Positions 48,021 through 58,331 of a DNA stretch of 64,000 bases are shown piece after piece. Position 1 is the first letter of the stretch. Each line of letters starts with the position of its first letter. The stretch comes from Rhodocaloribacter litoris (GTDB lineage Bacteria > Bacteroidota > Rhodothermia > Rhodothermales > ISCAR-4553). The notes beneath the pieces are model-generated. The model was not told where the DNA came from. It saw only the letters and a program-made list of their open reading frames with translations, and did no database searches. The stretch is taken from assembly GCF_011682235.2 (NCBI RefSeq), contig NZ_CP076718.1:2055782-2119781 (forward strand), read 5' to 3'. The position numbers and the translations under genes are program-made.

Positions 48021-49427
48021 TCAAGGGAAAATACCCATCTCCAGGTACGAGACGGCCACCTTGTTGATGGCGTTGATGAACGCGGCCGTGCGCAGGTCCA
48101 CGTCGTGCCGTCGAGCGATCTCGCGGATCTCGTTGTAGGCCTCGATCATCGTCTCCTCCAGCCCCGAATTGACCAGGTCCTCTTCGGAGGCCCCGTGGGC
48201 GATCCGGGCAACGGTCTCCGGCGAGAACTTCTTCCCCGTCGCCTCCTCGACGGCCCGCAAGAGCTGCTGGTGCATGCTCTCCTCGAAGCGGCGGCTCATC
48301 CGCCCGAAGCGCACGTGCGAGAGGTTGCGCAGCCACTCGAAATAAGACACCGTCACGCCGCCGGCGTTCAGGTACACATCGGGGATGATGAAGACGCCGC
48401 GTTCGAGCAGGATCGTGTCGGCATCGGCGGTGACCGGACCGTTGGCCGCCTCCGCAATGATCTTCGCCTGGATGTTCCGGGCGTTCTCGCGGGTGATCTG
48501 CCCTTCGAGAGCGGCCGGGATCAGGATGTCGCACGGCAGTTCGAGGGCATCGGCGCTGCGCGGGAGATTTTCCGCGCCGGGATAGTCGAGGATCGAGCCG
48601 GTTTCCCTGCGGTGGGCCATCACGGCGTCGACGTCGAGGCCGCCGGGGTTGTAGATGGCTCCCTCGTACTCGGCCAGGCCGACGAGGACGGCGCCCCCTT
48701 CCTGCACGAATTTGGCCGCGTGATACCCCACATTGCCCAGCCCCTGCACCACGATCTTCTTGCCTTCGAGGCCGGGTTCGAGGCCCAGCGCCTCCATGTC
48801 CCCGGCGAAGCGGCACGCCTCGCGGATGCCGAAGAAGACCCCCCGCCCGGTGGCCTCGGTGCGTCCCCGGATGCCGCCCTGCCCGACGGGCTTGCCCGTC
48901 ACGCAGGCCAGCGCGTCGAGTTTGTCGTTGGCGATGGTGTTGTACGTGTCCAGGATCCAGGCCATCTCGCGCGGTCCCGTGCCATAATCCGGCGCCGGCA
49001 CGTCCACGCCCGGACCGATGAAGTTCTTCCGGATCAGCTCGTAGGTGTAACGGCGCGTCACCCGCTCGATCTCGGCCTCAGAGTACTGGCGCCGGTCGAT
49101 CATGACACCGCCTTTCGCCCCCCCGAACGGCACGTTGACGATCGCGCATTTGTAGGTCATCAGCGCCGCCAGCGCCATCACCTCGTCTTCGTTGACCGAA
49201 GGCGCATACCGGATCCCGCCCTTGACCGGCAGCTTGTGGTGGCTGTGCTCGGCACGATACGCCTGGATCGTCTCGATCGAGCCGTCGTCCCGCTTCAACG
49301 GAAAGGTCATGTGGTAGACGCTGTTGCAGACTTTGATCTGCTTCAACAGGCCGGGCGGATGCGGGGTGTGGGCCGCCGCCTTGTCGAACATCCGGTCTAC
49401 CTGTTCCAGAAAACTCTCGTGGACCAT
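48021..49427 (-). CDS. gdhA: Glutamate dehydrogenase
   Basis: The 468-residue protein carries [32 protein letters not shown] with the catalytic Lys region, [40 protein letters not shown] and the Rossmann glycine motif [15 protein letters not shown]. It interconverts glutamate and 2-oxoglutarate with NAD(P). The start at 49427 has GGAGGAG 8 nt upstream. Cofactor specificity is not decided here. Complete single gene. Confidence 0.95.
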   Translation of the reverse strand: MVHESFLEQVDRMFDKAAAHTPHPPGLLKQIKVCNSVYHMTFPLKRDDGSIETIQAYRAEHSHHKLPVKGGIRYAPSVNEDEVMALAALMTYKCAIVNVPFGGAKGGVMIDRRQYSEAEIERVTRRYTYELIRKNFIGPGVDVPAPDYGTGPREMAWILDTYNTIANDKLDALACVTGKPVGQGGIRGRTEATGRGVFFGIREACRFAGDMEALGLEPGLEGKKIVVQGLGNVGYHAAKFVQEGGAVLVGLAEYEGAIYNPGGLDVDAVMAHRRETGSILDYPGAENLPRSADALELPCDILIPAALEGQITRENARNIQAKIIAEAANGPVTADADTILLERGVFIIPDVYLNAGGVTVSYFEWLRNLSHVRFGRMSRRFEESMHQQLLRAVEEATGKKFSPETVARIAHGASEEDLVNSGLEETMIEAYNEIREIARRHDVDLRTAAFINAINKVAVSYLEMGIFP

Positions 49428-49530
49428 GGGGATGCTCCTCCGGGATAATTCAAGGACATCGGTGTGCGCCGGGGCACGTGCCGGAGCGAAGAATACATAC
49501 CGCCTGCCTCCTTTACAAGCACGGGCAACG

Positions 49531-50769
49531 TCAGGACGCCATCGCCTGCACCTCCGGCCGGTACTTGTCGAGCGAGGCCGTGTTGAAGACGACGACCCGG
49601 TTGCCGGGCCCGATGACGCCCTCCGCAACCAGGGGTTCGAGAGCCGCCAGGCACGCGGCGCCTTCCGGGCAGATGCGCCATCCTTTCGCCCGCACCACCG
49701 TGCGCAGGGCAGCCAGCAGGTCCTCCTCGGCCACGGCGACGGCCGCGCCGCCGCTCTGCCGGAGGATCTCGAGCACGCGGAAGTGCCCCACGCTGCCGGC
49801 CACGTTGAGCCCCGTGGCGACGGTCCGGCCCGGCTCCACCGGGGTCACGTCGGCCGCGCCGGCCCGAAAGGCCGCCACGACGGGCGCGGTACCGGCACTC
49901 TGCACCGCCACGATGCGGGGCCGCCGCGCGTCGATCAGCCCCAGCGCTTCCAGCTCGTCGAACGCCTTCCACATGCCCAGGATGCCCGTGCCGCCGCCCG
50001 TGGGGTAGACGATCACGTCCGGCAGCGACCACGTCGTCTCGCCCGGCGGCGGCTCGGCCAGTTCGAGCCCCATCGTCTTCTTCCCCTCGATGCGCCAGCC
50101 CGGCTCCCGGAACGTGGCGACGTTGAAGAACCCCCGGGGCAGGTATTGCTCCTGCACGCGTACCCCGGCCTCCCGGATGGTGCCCGGCACCGTCTCGAGG
50201 TGCACGTTCGGGTGCCGCCGGGCCAGGGCGGCGACCCGTTCCCGGATCGGCGGGTCGGTGTCCCCGGGCAGCACGACGGCCACCTCCAGCCCTGCCGCCA
50301 CGCCGTAGGCGGCCAGCGCATCGCCGGCGTTGCCCTGCGTGGGCACCACGAGCTTCCGTAATCTCAGCCGCCGGGCCATCGAGACGACCATCGCCATGCC
50401 GCGGTCCTTGAAGCTGCGGGTCGGGTTGTGGCCCGGGGCGCCCTCGTCCTTGACCTGCAGCCGGAAGCCCACCTGCCGGGCCAGCGGGTGGTCGTCCCAG
50501 TCATAGACCGGCGTGCCGCCCTCCCCGAGGGCGACGATGTGCCGGGCGTCGTCCGGGTCCGCCACGTCGAGGGGAAGCAGCGCCCCGAAGCGCCACAGGT
50601 CGCGCCGCTCCGGCCGCAGCCATGCCGTGCCGGGCTGCTCGGCCCGCAGCCGCTCCAGGTCGAGCACGACCTCGACGGGCCGCCCGTCCTCCGGGCAGAG
50701 GTTCATGATCGTATCCGGGGGATAGGTCCGGCCCGAGCCCAGGCCGCGCAAACAGCGCACGTAGCCCAT
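49531..50769 (-). CDS. thrC: Threonine synthase
   Basis: The 412-residue PLP enzyme begins [19 protein letters not shown], then [30 protein letters not shown] with the PLP-binding Lys, [14 protein letters not shown] and [14 protein letters not shown]. It converts O-phosphohomoserine to threonine. ATG 50769 gives the standard start. The reading frame stays open through the neighbouring insertion sequence, but that part is only antisense to the transposase. Confidence 0.93.
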   Translation of the reverse strand: MGYVRCLRGLGSGRTYPPDTIMNLCPEDGRPVEVVLDLERLRAEQPGTAWLRPERRDLWRFGALLPLDVADPDDARHIVALGEGGTPVYDWDDHPLARQVGFRLQVKDEGAPGHNPTRSFKDRGMAMVVSMARRLRLRKLVVPTQGNAGDALAAYGVAAGLEVAVVLPGDTDPPIRERVAALARRHPNVHLETVPGTIREAGVRVQEQYLPRGFFNVATFREPGWRIEGKKTMGLELAEPPPGETTWSLPDVIVYPTGGGTGILGMWKAFDELEALGLIDARRPRIVAVQSAGTAPVVAAFRAGAADVTPVEPGRTVATGLNVAGSVGHFRVLEILRQSGGAAVAVAEEDLLAALRTVVRAKGWRICPEGAACLAALEPLVAEGVIGPGNRVVVFNTASLDKYRPEVQAMAS

Positions 50770-50896
50770 GCGAGGTCCCTGTCGTGTGACGAAAAAGCGC
50801 GGCCATGTTACGCCGGGGCCGCCCCGCATGCAAGGCCGGCGTGTCTTGAACAGCGTAGGACTTTTTTGGCCTTCAAAGCCCCTCCCCATGCGAAGG

Positions 50897-52414
50897 CTTA
50901 CCTTTACCCACAAGTGCCGTGAGATTAGCAGAAGGATGCTGATCAAATAACCTTTTACCCCATCGAAGCCATTGAAGAGGAGCCCCCCGATGGATACGGA
51001 AGCAATCCCAGACCTCCCTGAGGTCGATGAACTCTCCACCTGGCTTGTGCATGAATTGCACGACATGGCGCTGGGCGACAAGCGCCTGGACCGGCGACTG
51101 CTCGACACCGGCGCCAAACTGGCGGCCAGGCCTTCGGTGTCGATCAATCAGGCCTGTGCGGATTGGGCCGACACCAAGGCCGCCTACCGGCTCTTCGACA
51201 ATGCCAAAACGACCGCCGAGAAGATCCGGGCGCCCCATTATCGCCGTACGCGGGAGCGGGCCCAGGGGCACAAACGGCTCTTTGCCATTCAGGATACGAC
51301 CTACCTGAACTATACCCATCATCCCAGTACAAAGGGGCTCGGACCCATCGGCACCGCGCAGCAGAACCTGTCCGGCATAGTCATGCACACCAGCCTGCTC
51401 ATGACCGAGCAGGGCCTTCCGCTCGGATTGGCCGGTCAGGCCATCTGGGTGCGCCCCCCCACGATGCACCAGCGCACCGCAGACGAACGACGCAAGCTGC
51501 CCATCGAAGAGAAGGAAAGTTCCAAGTGGCTCCAGGCCCTGCAACAGACCCAGGCCGTCGTTCCCCCCGAGGCCCAGCTCATCACCATCGGCGACAGCGA
51601 GTCCGACCTTTTTGAGCTTTTTCACCAGGCCCGCACCCTGGAGACCGACCTGCTGGTGCGAGCCGCCCAGAACCGCTCCGTCTGTGCACCCGAAGTGGGG
51701 CGGCTCTGGGAGGTGATGGGCCGGCAAGCGGCGTGCGGGCAGTTGCAGGTGCTCGTCCCCGCCCGCAAAGGGAAGCCGAAACGCCAGGCCTCGGTCACGG
51801 TGCGCTTTGCGCCTGTGAGCTTGAAAGCCCCTCGGCACCTGCGCAAAAAGATGGGCGATATGCCGCTCTATGCGGTGCTGGTGCAAGAGGAGGCCCCGCC
51901 CGCGGAGGACCCGCCTTTGTGCTGGCTTCTTTTGAGCACGGTGCCGGTGCATCGTTTTGCCGACGCCGTGGAGCGGATCCGGTGGTACGGCCTGCGCTGG
52001 CAGATTGAGGTCTATCACAAGGTGCTCAAATCGGGATGCCGTGTGGAAAAAGCCCAGTTGGCCAGCGTGGAGCGTCTGATGCCCTATCTGGCCCTGTTCA
52101 GCATCATAGCCTGGCGTCTTTTCTGGATGACCCTGGTGGCCCGTCATGCGCCTGATGTGCCCTGCACGCTGGTGCTGGCCGAGCATGAGTGGCGGGCTCT
52201 GTATGCCTTCCACCACAAGACGCAGCAGGTGCCTGCCCGGCCGCCCACGGTGGGCCAGGTGGTCCTGTGGATCGCCCGGCTGGGCGGCTTTCTGGCTCGC
52301 AAAAGCGATGGGCCTCCGGGTGTCACTGTGCTCTGGCGCGGCTGGCAACGTCTCACCGATATCGCCTCCGCCTGGCTCGTCTTTCACCCCTCCTGATTTG
52401 TGGGTAAAGGTAAG
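50897..52414 (+). mobile_element. IS4-type insertion sequence, copy A
   Basis: 1518 bp with 17-bp perfect terminal inverted repeats CTTACCTTTACCCACAA/TTGTGGGTAAAGGTAAG and a 9-bp target duplication ATGCGAAGG (50888-50896 and 52415-52423). One transposase gene fills most of the element. It inserted into the intergenic palindrome between thrC and the outer-membrane protein gene. Confidence 0.95.
50990..52396 (+). CDS. IS4-family transposase (copy A)
   Basis: The 468-residue DDE transposase has MALGDKRLDRRLLDTGAKLA and INQACADWADTKAAYRLFDN (Tn5/IS4-like N-terminal domain), Asp in FAIQDTTYLNYTHHPSTKGL, Asp in TIGDSESDLFELF, and the Glu in RWQIEVYHKVLKSGCRVEKA (YREK-like segment). ATG 50990 follows GAAGAGGAG. 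It differs from copy B at two visible residues (Gln and Ser here, Pro and Gly in copy B, near residues 363 and 366). Confidence 0.95.
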   Translation: MDTEAIPDLPEVDELSTWLVHELHDMALGDKRLDRRLLDTGAKLAARPSVSINQACADWADTKAAYRLFDNAKTTAEKIRAPHYRRTRERAQGHKRLFAIQDTTYLNYTHHPSTKGLGPIGTAQQNLSGIVMHTSLLMTEQGLPLGLAGQAIWVRPPTMHQRTADERRKLPIEEKESSKWLQALQQTQAVVPPEAQLITIGDSESDLFELFHQARTLETDLLVRAAQNRSVCAPEVGRLWEVMGRQAACGQLQVLVPARKGKPKRQASVTVRFAPVSLKAPRHLRKKMGDMPLYAVLVQEEAPPAEDPPLCWLLLSTVPVHRFADAVERIRWYGLRWQIEVYHKVLKSGCRVEKAQLASVERLMPYLALFSIIAWRLFWMTLVARHAPDVPCTLVLAEHEWRALYAFHHKTQQVPARPPTVGQVVLWIARLGGFLARKSDGPPGVTVLWRGWQRLTDIASAWLVFHPS

Positions 52415-52556
52415 ATGCGAAGGGGAGGTGTCGCGAAGCGACGGCGGGGTAGTCCCGCCACCGCACGGATCTCACCTGAGTACGTCCTATTGAAAACCAG
52501 ACCGTGCAAGCGTATTCTTTCCGCCGTCCTGCCCCACTCACGCTCCACGCCGCCGC

Positions 52557-53342
52557 ATGTCACATCGCTCGCTCCGGTTCGCGTTGTTCCTGCCGGCCTT
52601 CATGCTCCCGGCCCTGTCTTCGTTTGCCCAGGAGGCCCCGCTCTCGACCGACCGCCCTGGCTTCGGCGACGGCTCGGCGGTGATGGCGCCGGGCCGCATC
52701 CAGATCGAGGGCGGGTACGGCTACTCGGAAGACGGCCCGGTCGTTTTCCATGCCCTCGGGCAGGCGCTCGTGCGCATCGGCGTGCTGCCGCGTGTCGAGC
52801 TGCGCCTGGGCCTCAACTCGTTCCTGATCTGGGACGCGGCCGACCGGTCGCGCTCGGGCTTCGAGGACAGCATGATCGGGGCAAAGGTGGGCCTGCTCGA
52901 AGGCGACGGCGTGCCGCTGGGCCGACCGAGCCTGACGCTGATCGTGCTGACGAGCCTTCCCACGGGCGACGACCGCCTGAGCGCCGATGCCCTCCAGCCC
53001 GAGGCCAAGCTCGCCGCCGACTGGCCGCTGACGGACGTGCTCGGCCTCTCCGCCAACGCCGGCGTCGCCAGCGTTGCCAACGGCGCGGACAGCCGCGAGG
53101 CCCAGTACACCCTGACGCTCCCGCTCGGCGCCGGCCTGCCCTCCGTACCCGGCCTGGGCGTCTACGCCGGCTACCGCCTGCAGGCCCTCCCCGGCCTGGA
53201 CACGAGCCGGCACGACCTGGAGGGCGGCGCCACCTACCTCCTCGACCCGAACACCCAGCTCGACGTCAACTTCGGTGCGGGCGTGCACCCTGCCGGCAAC
53301 GACACCTTCTTCGTGGGCCTGGGCGTGGCCCGTCGTCTCTGA
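52557..53342 (+). CDS. Outer-membrane beta-barrel protein (MetA-pathway/transporter-like)
   Basis: The 261-residue protein has a signal peptide (FALFLPAFMLPALSSFAQ) then LSTDRPGFGDGSAVMAPGRI, IQIEGGYGYSED and alternating beta-strands ending in an aromatic/Leu residue (FFVGLGVARRL). This matches proteins annotated as phenol MetA-degradation-pathway or transporter-like barrels. Substrate unknown. aroE follows 18 bp downstream, possibly co-transcribed. Confidence 0.8.
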   Translation: MSHRSLRFALFLPAFMLPALSSFAQEAPLSTDRPGFGDGSAVMAPGRIQIEGGYGYSEDGPVVFHALGQALVRIGVLPRVELRLGLNSFLIWDAADRSRSGFEDSMIGAKVGLLEGDGVPLGRPSLTLIVLTSLPTGDDRLSADALQPEAKLAADWPLTDVLGLSANAGVASVANGADSREAQYTLTLPLGAGLPSVPGLGVYAGYRLQALPGLDTSRHDLEGGATYLLDPNTQLDVNFGAGVHPAGNDTFFVGLGVARRL

Positions 53343-53360
53343 AGGGTAGTACGCTCCCAC

Positions 53361-54230
53361 ATGATGCCGGACGCTCACACCCGCCTCGTCTTCCTGCTCG
53401 GCGATCCCGTCGAGCATTCCCTCTCGCCCCGGATGCACAACGCGGCGTTCCGTCACCAGGGATTGAACTGGGTGTACCTGGCCGCCCGCGTGCCGGCCGA
53501 CGCCCTGCCGGAGGCCGTGCGGGGCCTGCGGGCGCTGGGCGCGGCCGGGGCCAACGTGACGCTGCCCCACAAGCAGGCCGTCGTGCCCCTGATGGACACG
53601 CTCTCGCCCGCAGCCGAGGCCGTCGGCGCCGTCAACACCATCGTCGTCCGCCCCGGCGACGACGGCCGCCCCCGGCTCCACGGCGACAACACCGACGTGG
53701 CGGGCTTCCTGGCCCCCCTCGAGCCACGGGCAGCCGACCTGTCGGGACAGCCCATGACCGTCCTCGGAGCCGGCGGAGCTGCCCGCGCCGTCGTCTATGC
53801 CCTGCTGCGGGCGTTCCGCCCCGCCCGGCTGACCGTCGTGGCCCGCTCCCCCGAACGCGCCCGGCCCTGGCTCGACGCCTTCGCCCGCCACGACCCGGAC
53901 GCCTCCCTCACCCTGGCGTCCCCGCAGGCGGCCCGCGACGCCGTGCGCGCGAGCCGGCTGGTCGTCAATGCCACCCCGGCCGGCATGCACCCGCACGTCG
54001 ACCAGACCCCCTGGCCCTACCCTGACGACTTCACCGAGCAACACCTCGTCTACGATCTCATCTACACCCCGGAGCGGACGCGCCTGCTCCGCGAGGCCGC
54101 CGCCCGCGGCGCCGCCACCCTGGGCGGGCTCGACATGCTCATCGGCCAGGCCGCCGCCGCCTACCGGCAATGGACCGGCCAGCCGATGCCGCTCGACGTG
54201 GTGCGGGCCGCACTCCGAACCGGAAGCTGA
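53361..54230 (+). CDS. aroE: Shikimate dehydrogenase
   Basis: The 289-residue enzyme shows FLLGDPVEHSLSPRMHNAAF, GANVTLPHKQAVVPLMD with the catalytic Lys, LHGDNTDVAGFL with the Asp, the nucleotide-binding VLGAGGAARAVVYAL and GLDMLIGQAAAAYRQW. It reduces 3-dehydroshikimate to shikimate with NADPH in aromatic amino acid synthesis. Length and motifs complete. Two in-frame Met codons start the frame; the first is used. Confidence 0.95.
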   Translation: MMPDAHTRLVFLLGDPVEHSLSPRMHNAAFRHQGLNWVYLAARVPADALPEAVRGLRALGAAGANVTLPHKQAVVPLMDTLSPAAEAVGAVNTIVVRPGDDGRPRLHGDNTDVAGFLAPLEPRAADLSGQPMTVLGAGGAARAVVYALLRAFRPARLTVVARSPERARPWLDAFARHDPDASLTLASPQAARDAVRASRLVVNATPAGMHPHVDQTPWPYPDDFTEQHLVYDLIYTPERTRLLREAAARGAATLGGLDMLIGQAAAAYRQWTGQPMPLDVVRAALRTGS

Positions 54231-54360
54231 ACCGTCACCGCACCGGGCACTTCAGTTTACCCCCTTTCCGGCCGATACCTTTTCCCACCCCGGGCGCCGT
54301 CCGGCCTTCCGGAATGGATACGACCTGATGATCACGGTTTAACACAGGACCACCTGCCCC

Positions 54361-55287
54361 ATGGAAGTCGCCGCAAGAACCTCATCGCCCCAGTCACTGG
54401 GTTCGCTGGAGCTGCAATGCCCCCCGTTGCCCCACACACTGCTCGAAGCCCTGGAGTTGATGCACCAGCCGGAAGGCCTGCAGATGGACCGGGTGATCCG
54501 GATGGTGGAAAATGATCCGGGCGTGACGACGCGCGTGCTGAAGGTGGTCAACTCGGCCTATTACGGGCAACGCGGCCAGATCACCAGCGCCCGGCGGGCC
54601 GTGCTGGTCCTCGGCTCGGTGTCCGTCACGGGCCTCGTCATGAGCATGGGGCTGCACGAGATGCGTCACGACCTCGACGCCAGCACAGCCGGGCCGTTCC
54701 TGCACCTCGTGCGACACAGCATCGCCACCGCCTTCCTGGCCCGGCACATGCTCGCCCACGAGGAAGGACCGGACGTCTCGCTCAAAGACCGGCCCGGCGA
54801 CGCCTACACGGCCGGCCTCCTGCACGACTTCGGCAAGCTGATCCTCCTCTACAACCACCCCGCCGAGGCGGCCCATCTGTACCTCGAAGCCCAGAAGGGA
54901 AAAATCTGCGCGTCGAACGTCCTCGCAAAGGAACGTGAGCGCTTTGGGTACGACCACGTGGAAACGGGGGTTTACCTGACCCGCCGGATGAAATTCCCCG
55001 CGGTGTTGACGGCGGCCATCGCCTGGCATCACAGCGACGAGGTCGCCGGCGACCTCGACCCGGAGACGCGGCACCTGGTCTACCTCGTGCAGGCCGCCAA
55101 CCGGGCCGCCGCGGCGCTCGGCTTCTCCAGCAACTGCCCGGTCCCCTGCGAGCAATGTGCCGCCGACCCGATCTGGTCCCGCCTGGTCGAGGAGCGCGTC
55201 GTGGCCCACCCCGACGTGGAGACGCTCCAGGCCGACCTGCAGGCCGTCCAGCCCGCCCTGACGGAGTACATCGACCTGATCACCTGA
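54361..55287 (+). CDS. HDOD-domain signalling protein
   Basis: The 308-residue protein is an HDOD domain with DRVIRMVENDPGVTTRVLKV, VNSAYYGQ, TSARRAVLVLGSVSVTGLVM and an intact HD pair in AGLLHDFGKLIL followed by AIAWHHSDEVAG. HDOD proteins act in regulation of motility, stress and nucleotide signalling. Unlike most HDOD domains this one keeps the HD motif, so phosphohydrolase activity is possible. Independent gene with 130 bp of free sequence in front. Confidence 0.88.
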   Translation: MEVAARTSSPQSLGSLELQCPPLPHTLLEALELMHQPEGLQMDRVIRMVENDPGVTTRVLKVVNSAYYGQRGQITSARRAVLVLGSVSVTGLVMSMGLHEMRHDLDASTAGPFLHLVRHSIATAFLARHMLAHEEGPDVSLKDRPGDAYTAGLLHDFGKLILLYNHPAEAAHLYLEAQKGKICASNVLAKERERFGYDHVETGVYLTRRMKFPAVLTAAIAWHHSDEVAGDLDPETRHLVYLVQAANRAAAALGFSSNCPVPCEQCAADPIWSRLVEERVVAHPDVETLQADLQAVQPALTEYIDLIT

Positions 55288-55433
55288 GGCGGGATGCGTC
55301 GTGCCTCGTGGCAACGCGCCACCGGCACGACGATTCCAGCGGCTAACCCCCGCTCCTTCGACGGAACAGACTCGGACCGGCGCTTCTTCGTATCTTGGCG
55401 CCATCGTCCTCCCCCAGCCTGTTCCGTCCGCCG

Positions 55434-56567
55434 ATGACCGTCTCCGTTCCGCCTGGCCTGACGGCCCGCGACCTGCACGTCGAGCCGCTCGAACGCGCCG
55501 AGACCATCCCGGCCCGCTGGTACACCGCCCCGGCCTTCCACGCCTTCGACCGCGAGGCCGTTCTGGCCCGGCGCTGGCAGTATGCCGGGCACGTGAGCCG
55601 CCTGCCCGATCCCGGCACCTACCTCTGCGCCGACGTAGCGGGGCGGCCGGTCGTCATCGTCCGCGACCGCGAGGGCACGCTCCGCGCCTTCTACAACGTG
55701 TGCCGCCACCGGGGCGGCCCGCTGGCCATGGACGCCTGCGGGCACCTCCACAAGGGCGTCCTCCAGTGCCAGTACCACGGCTGGACCTACCGCCTCGACG
55801 GCTCCCTCCGCGGCGTCCCCCGCTTCGACCGCACCGACCTGTTCGACAAACGCGACTACGGCCTCGTGCCCGTTGCCCTGGCCGAATGGGACGGCCTCCT
55901 CTTCGTCCATCTTGCCGCTGATCCGCAACCGCCCATCGAGGAGGTCATCGCCGGGATCGGCGCGCGCATCGCCCCGCAACGCCTGGCGACGAAGACGTTC
56001 TACCGCCGCGACGTCTACGACGTCGCCTGCAACTGGAAGGTGTACGTGGACAACTACCTGGAGGGGTATCACATCCCGCTCGTCCACCCCGAACTGTGCC
56101 AGGTGCTCGACTACCGGGCCTACGTCACCGAGACGGCCCGGTACCATTCGCTCCAGTACAGCCCCATCCGCGACGGCGAACAGCAGTATGGCGCCGCCGA
56201 GGGCGACGCCTACTACTATTTCCTCTTCCCTAACATGATGCTCAACATCCTGCCGGGCCGGCTGCAGGTGAACCTCGTCGAGCCGCTGGCCCCCGACCGC
56301 TGCCGGGTAATCTTCGACTATTACTACGACGACGTCGCCTCGCCCGAAGCCCGGCGGGCTATCGAGCGCGACCTGGCCTTCAGCGACCGGGTGCAGCAGG
56401 AGGACATCGCCATCTGCGAGCACGTGCAGCGCGGGCTGGCGTCCGGCGCCTACGACCGGGGCCGTTTCTCCGCCGAATGTGAGGAAGGGGTCTACCACTT
56501 CCAGACGCTCCTGAAGGAAGCGTACGCGGAGGCCCTGGCGAACACGCCGGCGGAGGCGGGCCCATGA
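55434..56567 (+). CDS. Rieske aromatic-ring-hydroxylating oxygenase, alpha subunit
   Basis: The 377-residue protein has the Rieske cluster NVCRHRGG and LQCQYHGWTY (CxH...CxxH) and the mononuclear iron site DNYLEGYHIPLVHPEL (Asp/His/His). The N-terminal HRGG-type domain and C-terminal RHO catalytic domain are both complete. No ferredoxin or reductase gene is adjacent; the family also includes choline/carnitine-type monooxygenases, so the substrate is open. ATG 55434 gives a normal N-terminus. It overlaps pgeF by 4 bp (ATGA). Confidence 0.9.
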   Translation: MTVSVPPGLTARDLHVEPLERAETIPARWYTAPAFHAFDREAVLARRWQYAGHVSRLPDPGTYLCADVAGRPVVIVRDREGTLRAFYNVCRHRGGPLAMDACGHLHKGVLQCQYHGWTYRLDGSLRGVPRFDRTDLFDKRDYGLVPVALAEWDGLLFVHLAADPQPPIEEVIAGIGARIAPQRLATKTFYRRDVYDVACNWKVYVDNYLEGYHIPLVHPELCQVLDYRAYVTETARYHSLQYSPIRDGEQQYGAAEGDAYYYFLFPNMMLNILPGRLQVNLVEPLAPDRCRVIFDYYYDDVASPEARRAIERDLAFSDRVQQEDIAICEHVQRGLASGAYDRGRFSAECEEGVYHFQTLLKEAYAEALANTPAEAGP

Positions 56568-57310
56568 CGGCGCCGGTGCTCCTTCGCCCCGCCCTCTTCG
56601 ACGGCGTGCCCGGCCTGGCAGCCGCCTTCACCACGCGCCACGGCGGCGTGAGCGCCCCGCCCTACGCCTCGCTCAACCTGGGCCTGAGCACCGACGACGA
56701 CCCGGCGCACGTGCACGAGAACCGCCGGCGGGTAGCCGCGGCGCTGGGGTTCGCCCCGGAGGCCCTCGCCCTGGCCGGGCAGGTACACGGCGCGGCGGTG
56801 CGCGTGGTGACGACGCCGGGCCTCTACCCCGGCTTCGACGGGCTGGTGACGGCCACGCCGGGGCTGCTGCTGGGCATCACCGCCGCCGACTGCGCGGCCG
56901 TCCTCCTGGCCGACCCCGACGCGGGCGTGGTGGGGGCCTGCCATGCCGGCTGGCGCGGCGCCGTGGCCGGGGTGGTGCCGGCCACACTCGACGCCCTGCG
57001 CACCCTCGGCGCCCGCCCCGAACGCATCCGGGCCTACATCGGCCCCTGCATCTCCGCACGGCACTTCGAGGTGGGCCCCGAGGTGGCCGCCCGGTTCGAC
57101 GCGGCGTTCGTCCTCCGCACGCCGGGGCAAAAGCCGCACGTGGATCTGAAAGCGGCGGTGGAAGCGCAGCTCCGGCAGGGCGGCGTCCCCGCGCAGGCCA
57201 TCGAGGTGTCGCCGCGCTGCACCTATGCCGAAACGCACACCTTCTTTTCCCACCGGGCCGAGCGTGGCCGTACCGGCCGGATGATGGGCCTGATCGGACT
57301 CCGGGCGTGA
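56564..57310 (+). CDS. pgeF: Peptidoglycan editing factor / purine nucleoside phosphorylase YfiH
   Basis: The 248-residue protein has the Cu-oxidase_4/YfiH motifs FTTRHGGVSAPPYASLNLGL, LAGQVHGAAVRVV, LGITAADCAAVLLAD and GACHAGWRGAVAGVV, which supply the zinc-binding His, Cys and His. LACC1-type purine nucleoside phosphorylase/adenosine deaminase activity and correction of serine misincorporation in peptidoglycan are both reported for the family. Its start overlaps the Rieske gene. An IS982-type element lies 7 bp after its stop. Confidence 0.93.
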   Translation: MTAPVLLRPALFDGVPGLAAAFTTRHGGVSAPPYASLNLGLSTDDDPAHVHENRRRVAAALGFAPEALALAGQVHGAAVRVVTTPGLYPGFDGLVTATPGLLLGITAADCAAVLLADPDAGVVGACHAGWRGAVAGVVPATLDALRTLGARPERIRAYIGPCISARHFEVGPEVAARFDAAFVLRTPGQKPHVDLKAAVEAQLRQGGVPAQAIEVSPRCTYAETHTFFSHRAERGRTGRMMGLIGLRA

Positions 57311-57317
57311 GAACCTG

Positions 57318-58331
57318 TCAATGCGAATTAAGAGTTGACACCATGGTGTCCTGAGCGTTTAGAAGGAGATGACCCCTCACCTCCAACCAAACGCCCGAGG
57401 ACCCCATGGACTGGCAATATACGCTCATTCATCTGTTCCTCCACGTCTGTGAGCAGTATCAGCGCCGCCTCTGCGTCGTTGCCCAGCGCCTGAGCAACAA
57501 CCACGCGCCGGCCTTCTCCGATGAAGAAGTCCTCACCGTCTACCTCTTCGGGCTCATGCAGCAGCGCCGCACGCTGACCGACATCTACGCCTACACCCGC
57601 GACCACCTGATGGCCTTCTTCCCCAAACTGCCCTCCTACGTCGCCTTCGTGCAGCGCCTCAACCGGCTGGCCGATGCCTTCCCCCTGCTGGTCGAAGCAG
57701 CCCTGGAGGCATGTCCGCGCCAGTCCTCTGGTGAGCGACCTGCAGAGCGCTCTGGTGAACCAACCGATTACATCATCGACTCTTTTCCGGTCGTGATGGC
57801 CCAGCAGAAGCGCTCGGCCTGGGCCAGGGTCGCTCCGCACATCGCCGGCAAAGGCTTCTGCGCCTCGAAGAACCTGTATTTCTACGGCGTCAAGGTACAT
57901 GTCGTCGCACGGCGGCGTCCCGGCACGATGCCGCTGCCGCTCTACATCGGACTGGCTCCCGGCCCGGCCAATGACCTGACCGTGGCCCGACAGATCCTAC
58001 CGCGCCTGCACGAGGGGCGTCTCTTTGCCGATAAGATCTACGCCGACCGTGAGCTAGGCGAGCGCCTGGCAGCCGAGCAGAACCTGCACCTGTGCACGCC
58101 GGTGAAGAAGCGCAAGGGGCAGACCGATGTGCTGCTGACCGAGAAGGTGTACTCGCGGCGGGTCAGTCAGCGCCGGCAGCCGATCGAGTCGCTGTTCAAT
58201 TGGATCGAGCAGAAGACGGGCATCGAGGTGGCCTCGAAGGTGCGTTCGTTCGAGGGCCTCTTGGTGCACGTCTTCGGGCGGCTAGCCGCGGCGATGTGGA
58301 TCCTCGCGTTCTACCCTTAATTCGCATTGTC
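57318..58331 (+). mobile_element. IS982-type insertion sequence
   Basis: Inverted ends share CAATGCGAATTAAG (57319-57332) with CTTAATTCGCATTG (58316-58329). ACCTG flanks both sides (57313-57317 and 58332-58336), a likely 5-bp target duplication. About 1014 bp with a single transposase gene. It lies between pgeF and the secreted beta-helix gene, and its right end abuts the stop codon of the latter. Confidence 0.8.
57406..58320 (+). CDS. IS982-family transposase
   Basis: The 304-residue protein has the IS982 pattern: FSDEEVLTVYLFGLMQQRRT, YIIDSFPVVMAQQKR (Asp), SKNLYFYGVKVHVVARRRPG, LFADKIYADRELGERL (Asp) and RRQPIESLFNWIEQKTGIEV (Glu) near the C-terminus. A short Ser/Gly/Arg-rich stretch (RQSSGERPAERSGEPT) precedes the first Asp. 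The frame is intact, so the element may be active. Confidence 0.9.
   Translation: MDWQYTLIHLFLHVCEQYQRRLCVVAQRLSNNHAPAFSDEEVLTVYLFGLMQQRRTLTDIYAYTRDHLMAFFPKLPSYVAFVQRLNRLADAFPLLVEAALEACPRQSSGERPAERSGEPTDYIIDSFPVVMAQQKRSAWARVAPHIAGKGFCASKNLYFYGVKVHVVARRRPGTMPLPLYIGLAPGPANDLTVARQILPRLHEGRLFADKIYADRELGERLAAEQNLHLCTPVKKRKGQTDVLLTEKVYSRRVSQRRQPIESLFNWIEQKTGIEVASKVRSFEGLLVHVFGRLAAAMWILAFYP

Larger units (their letters stand above)
50882..52444 (+). repeat. GCGAAGCGAC palindromic repeat split by the IS4 copy
   Basis: The left half CCTCCCCATGCGAAGG ends at 50896 and the right half resumes after the 9-bp duplication as GGAGGTGTCGCGAAGCGACG then GCGGGGTAG. Joined, it is a third copy of the element seen at 5226 and 5398, with both its CCTCCCC/GGGGAGG stem and a GTCGC-GAA-GCGAC hairpin. 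Confidence 0.85.

Noticed and set aside
49531-51147. Extended threonine synthase frame running into the IS
   Set aside because: The extra N-terminal sequence is antisense to the IS4 transposase and is also present at copy B; the real start at 50769 gives the conserved N-terminus.
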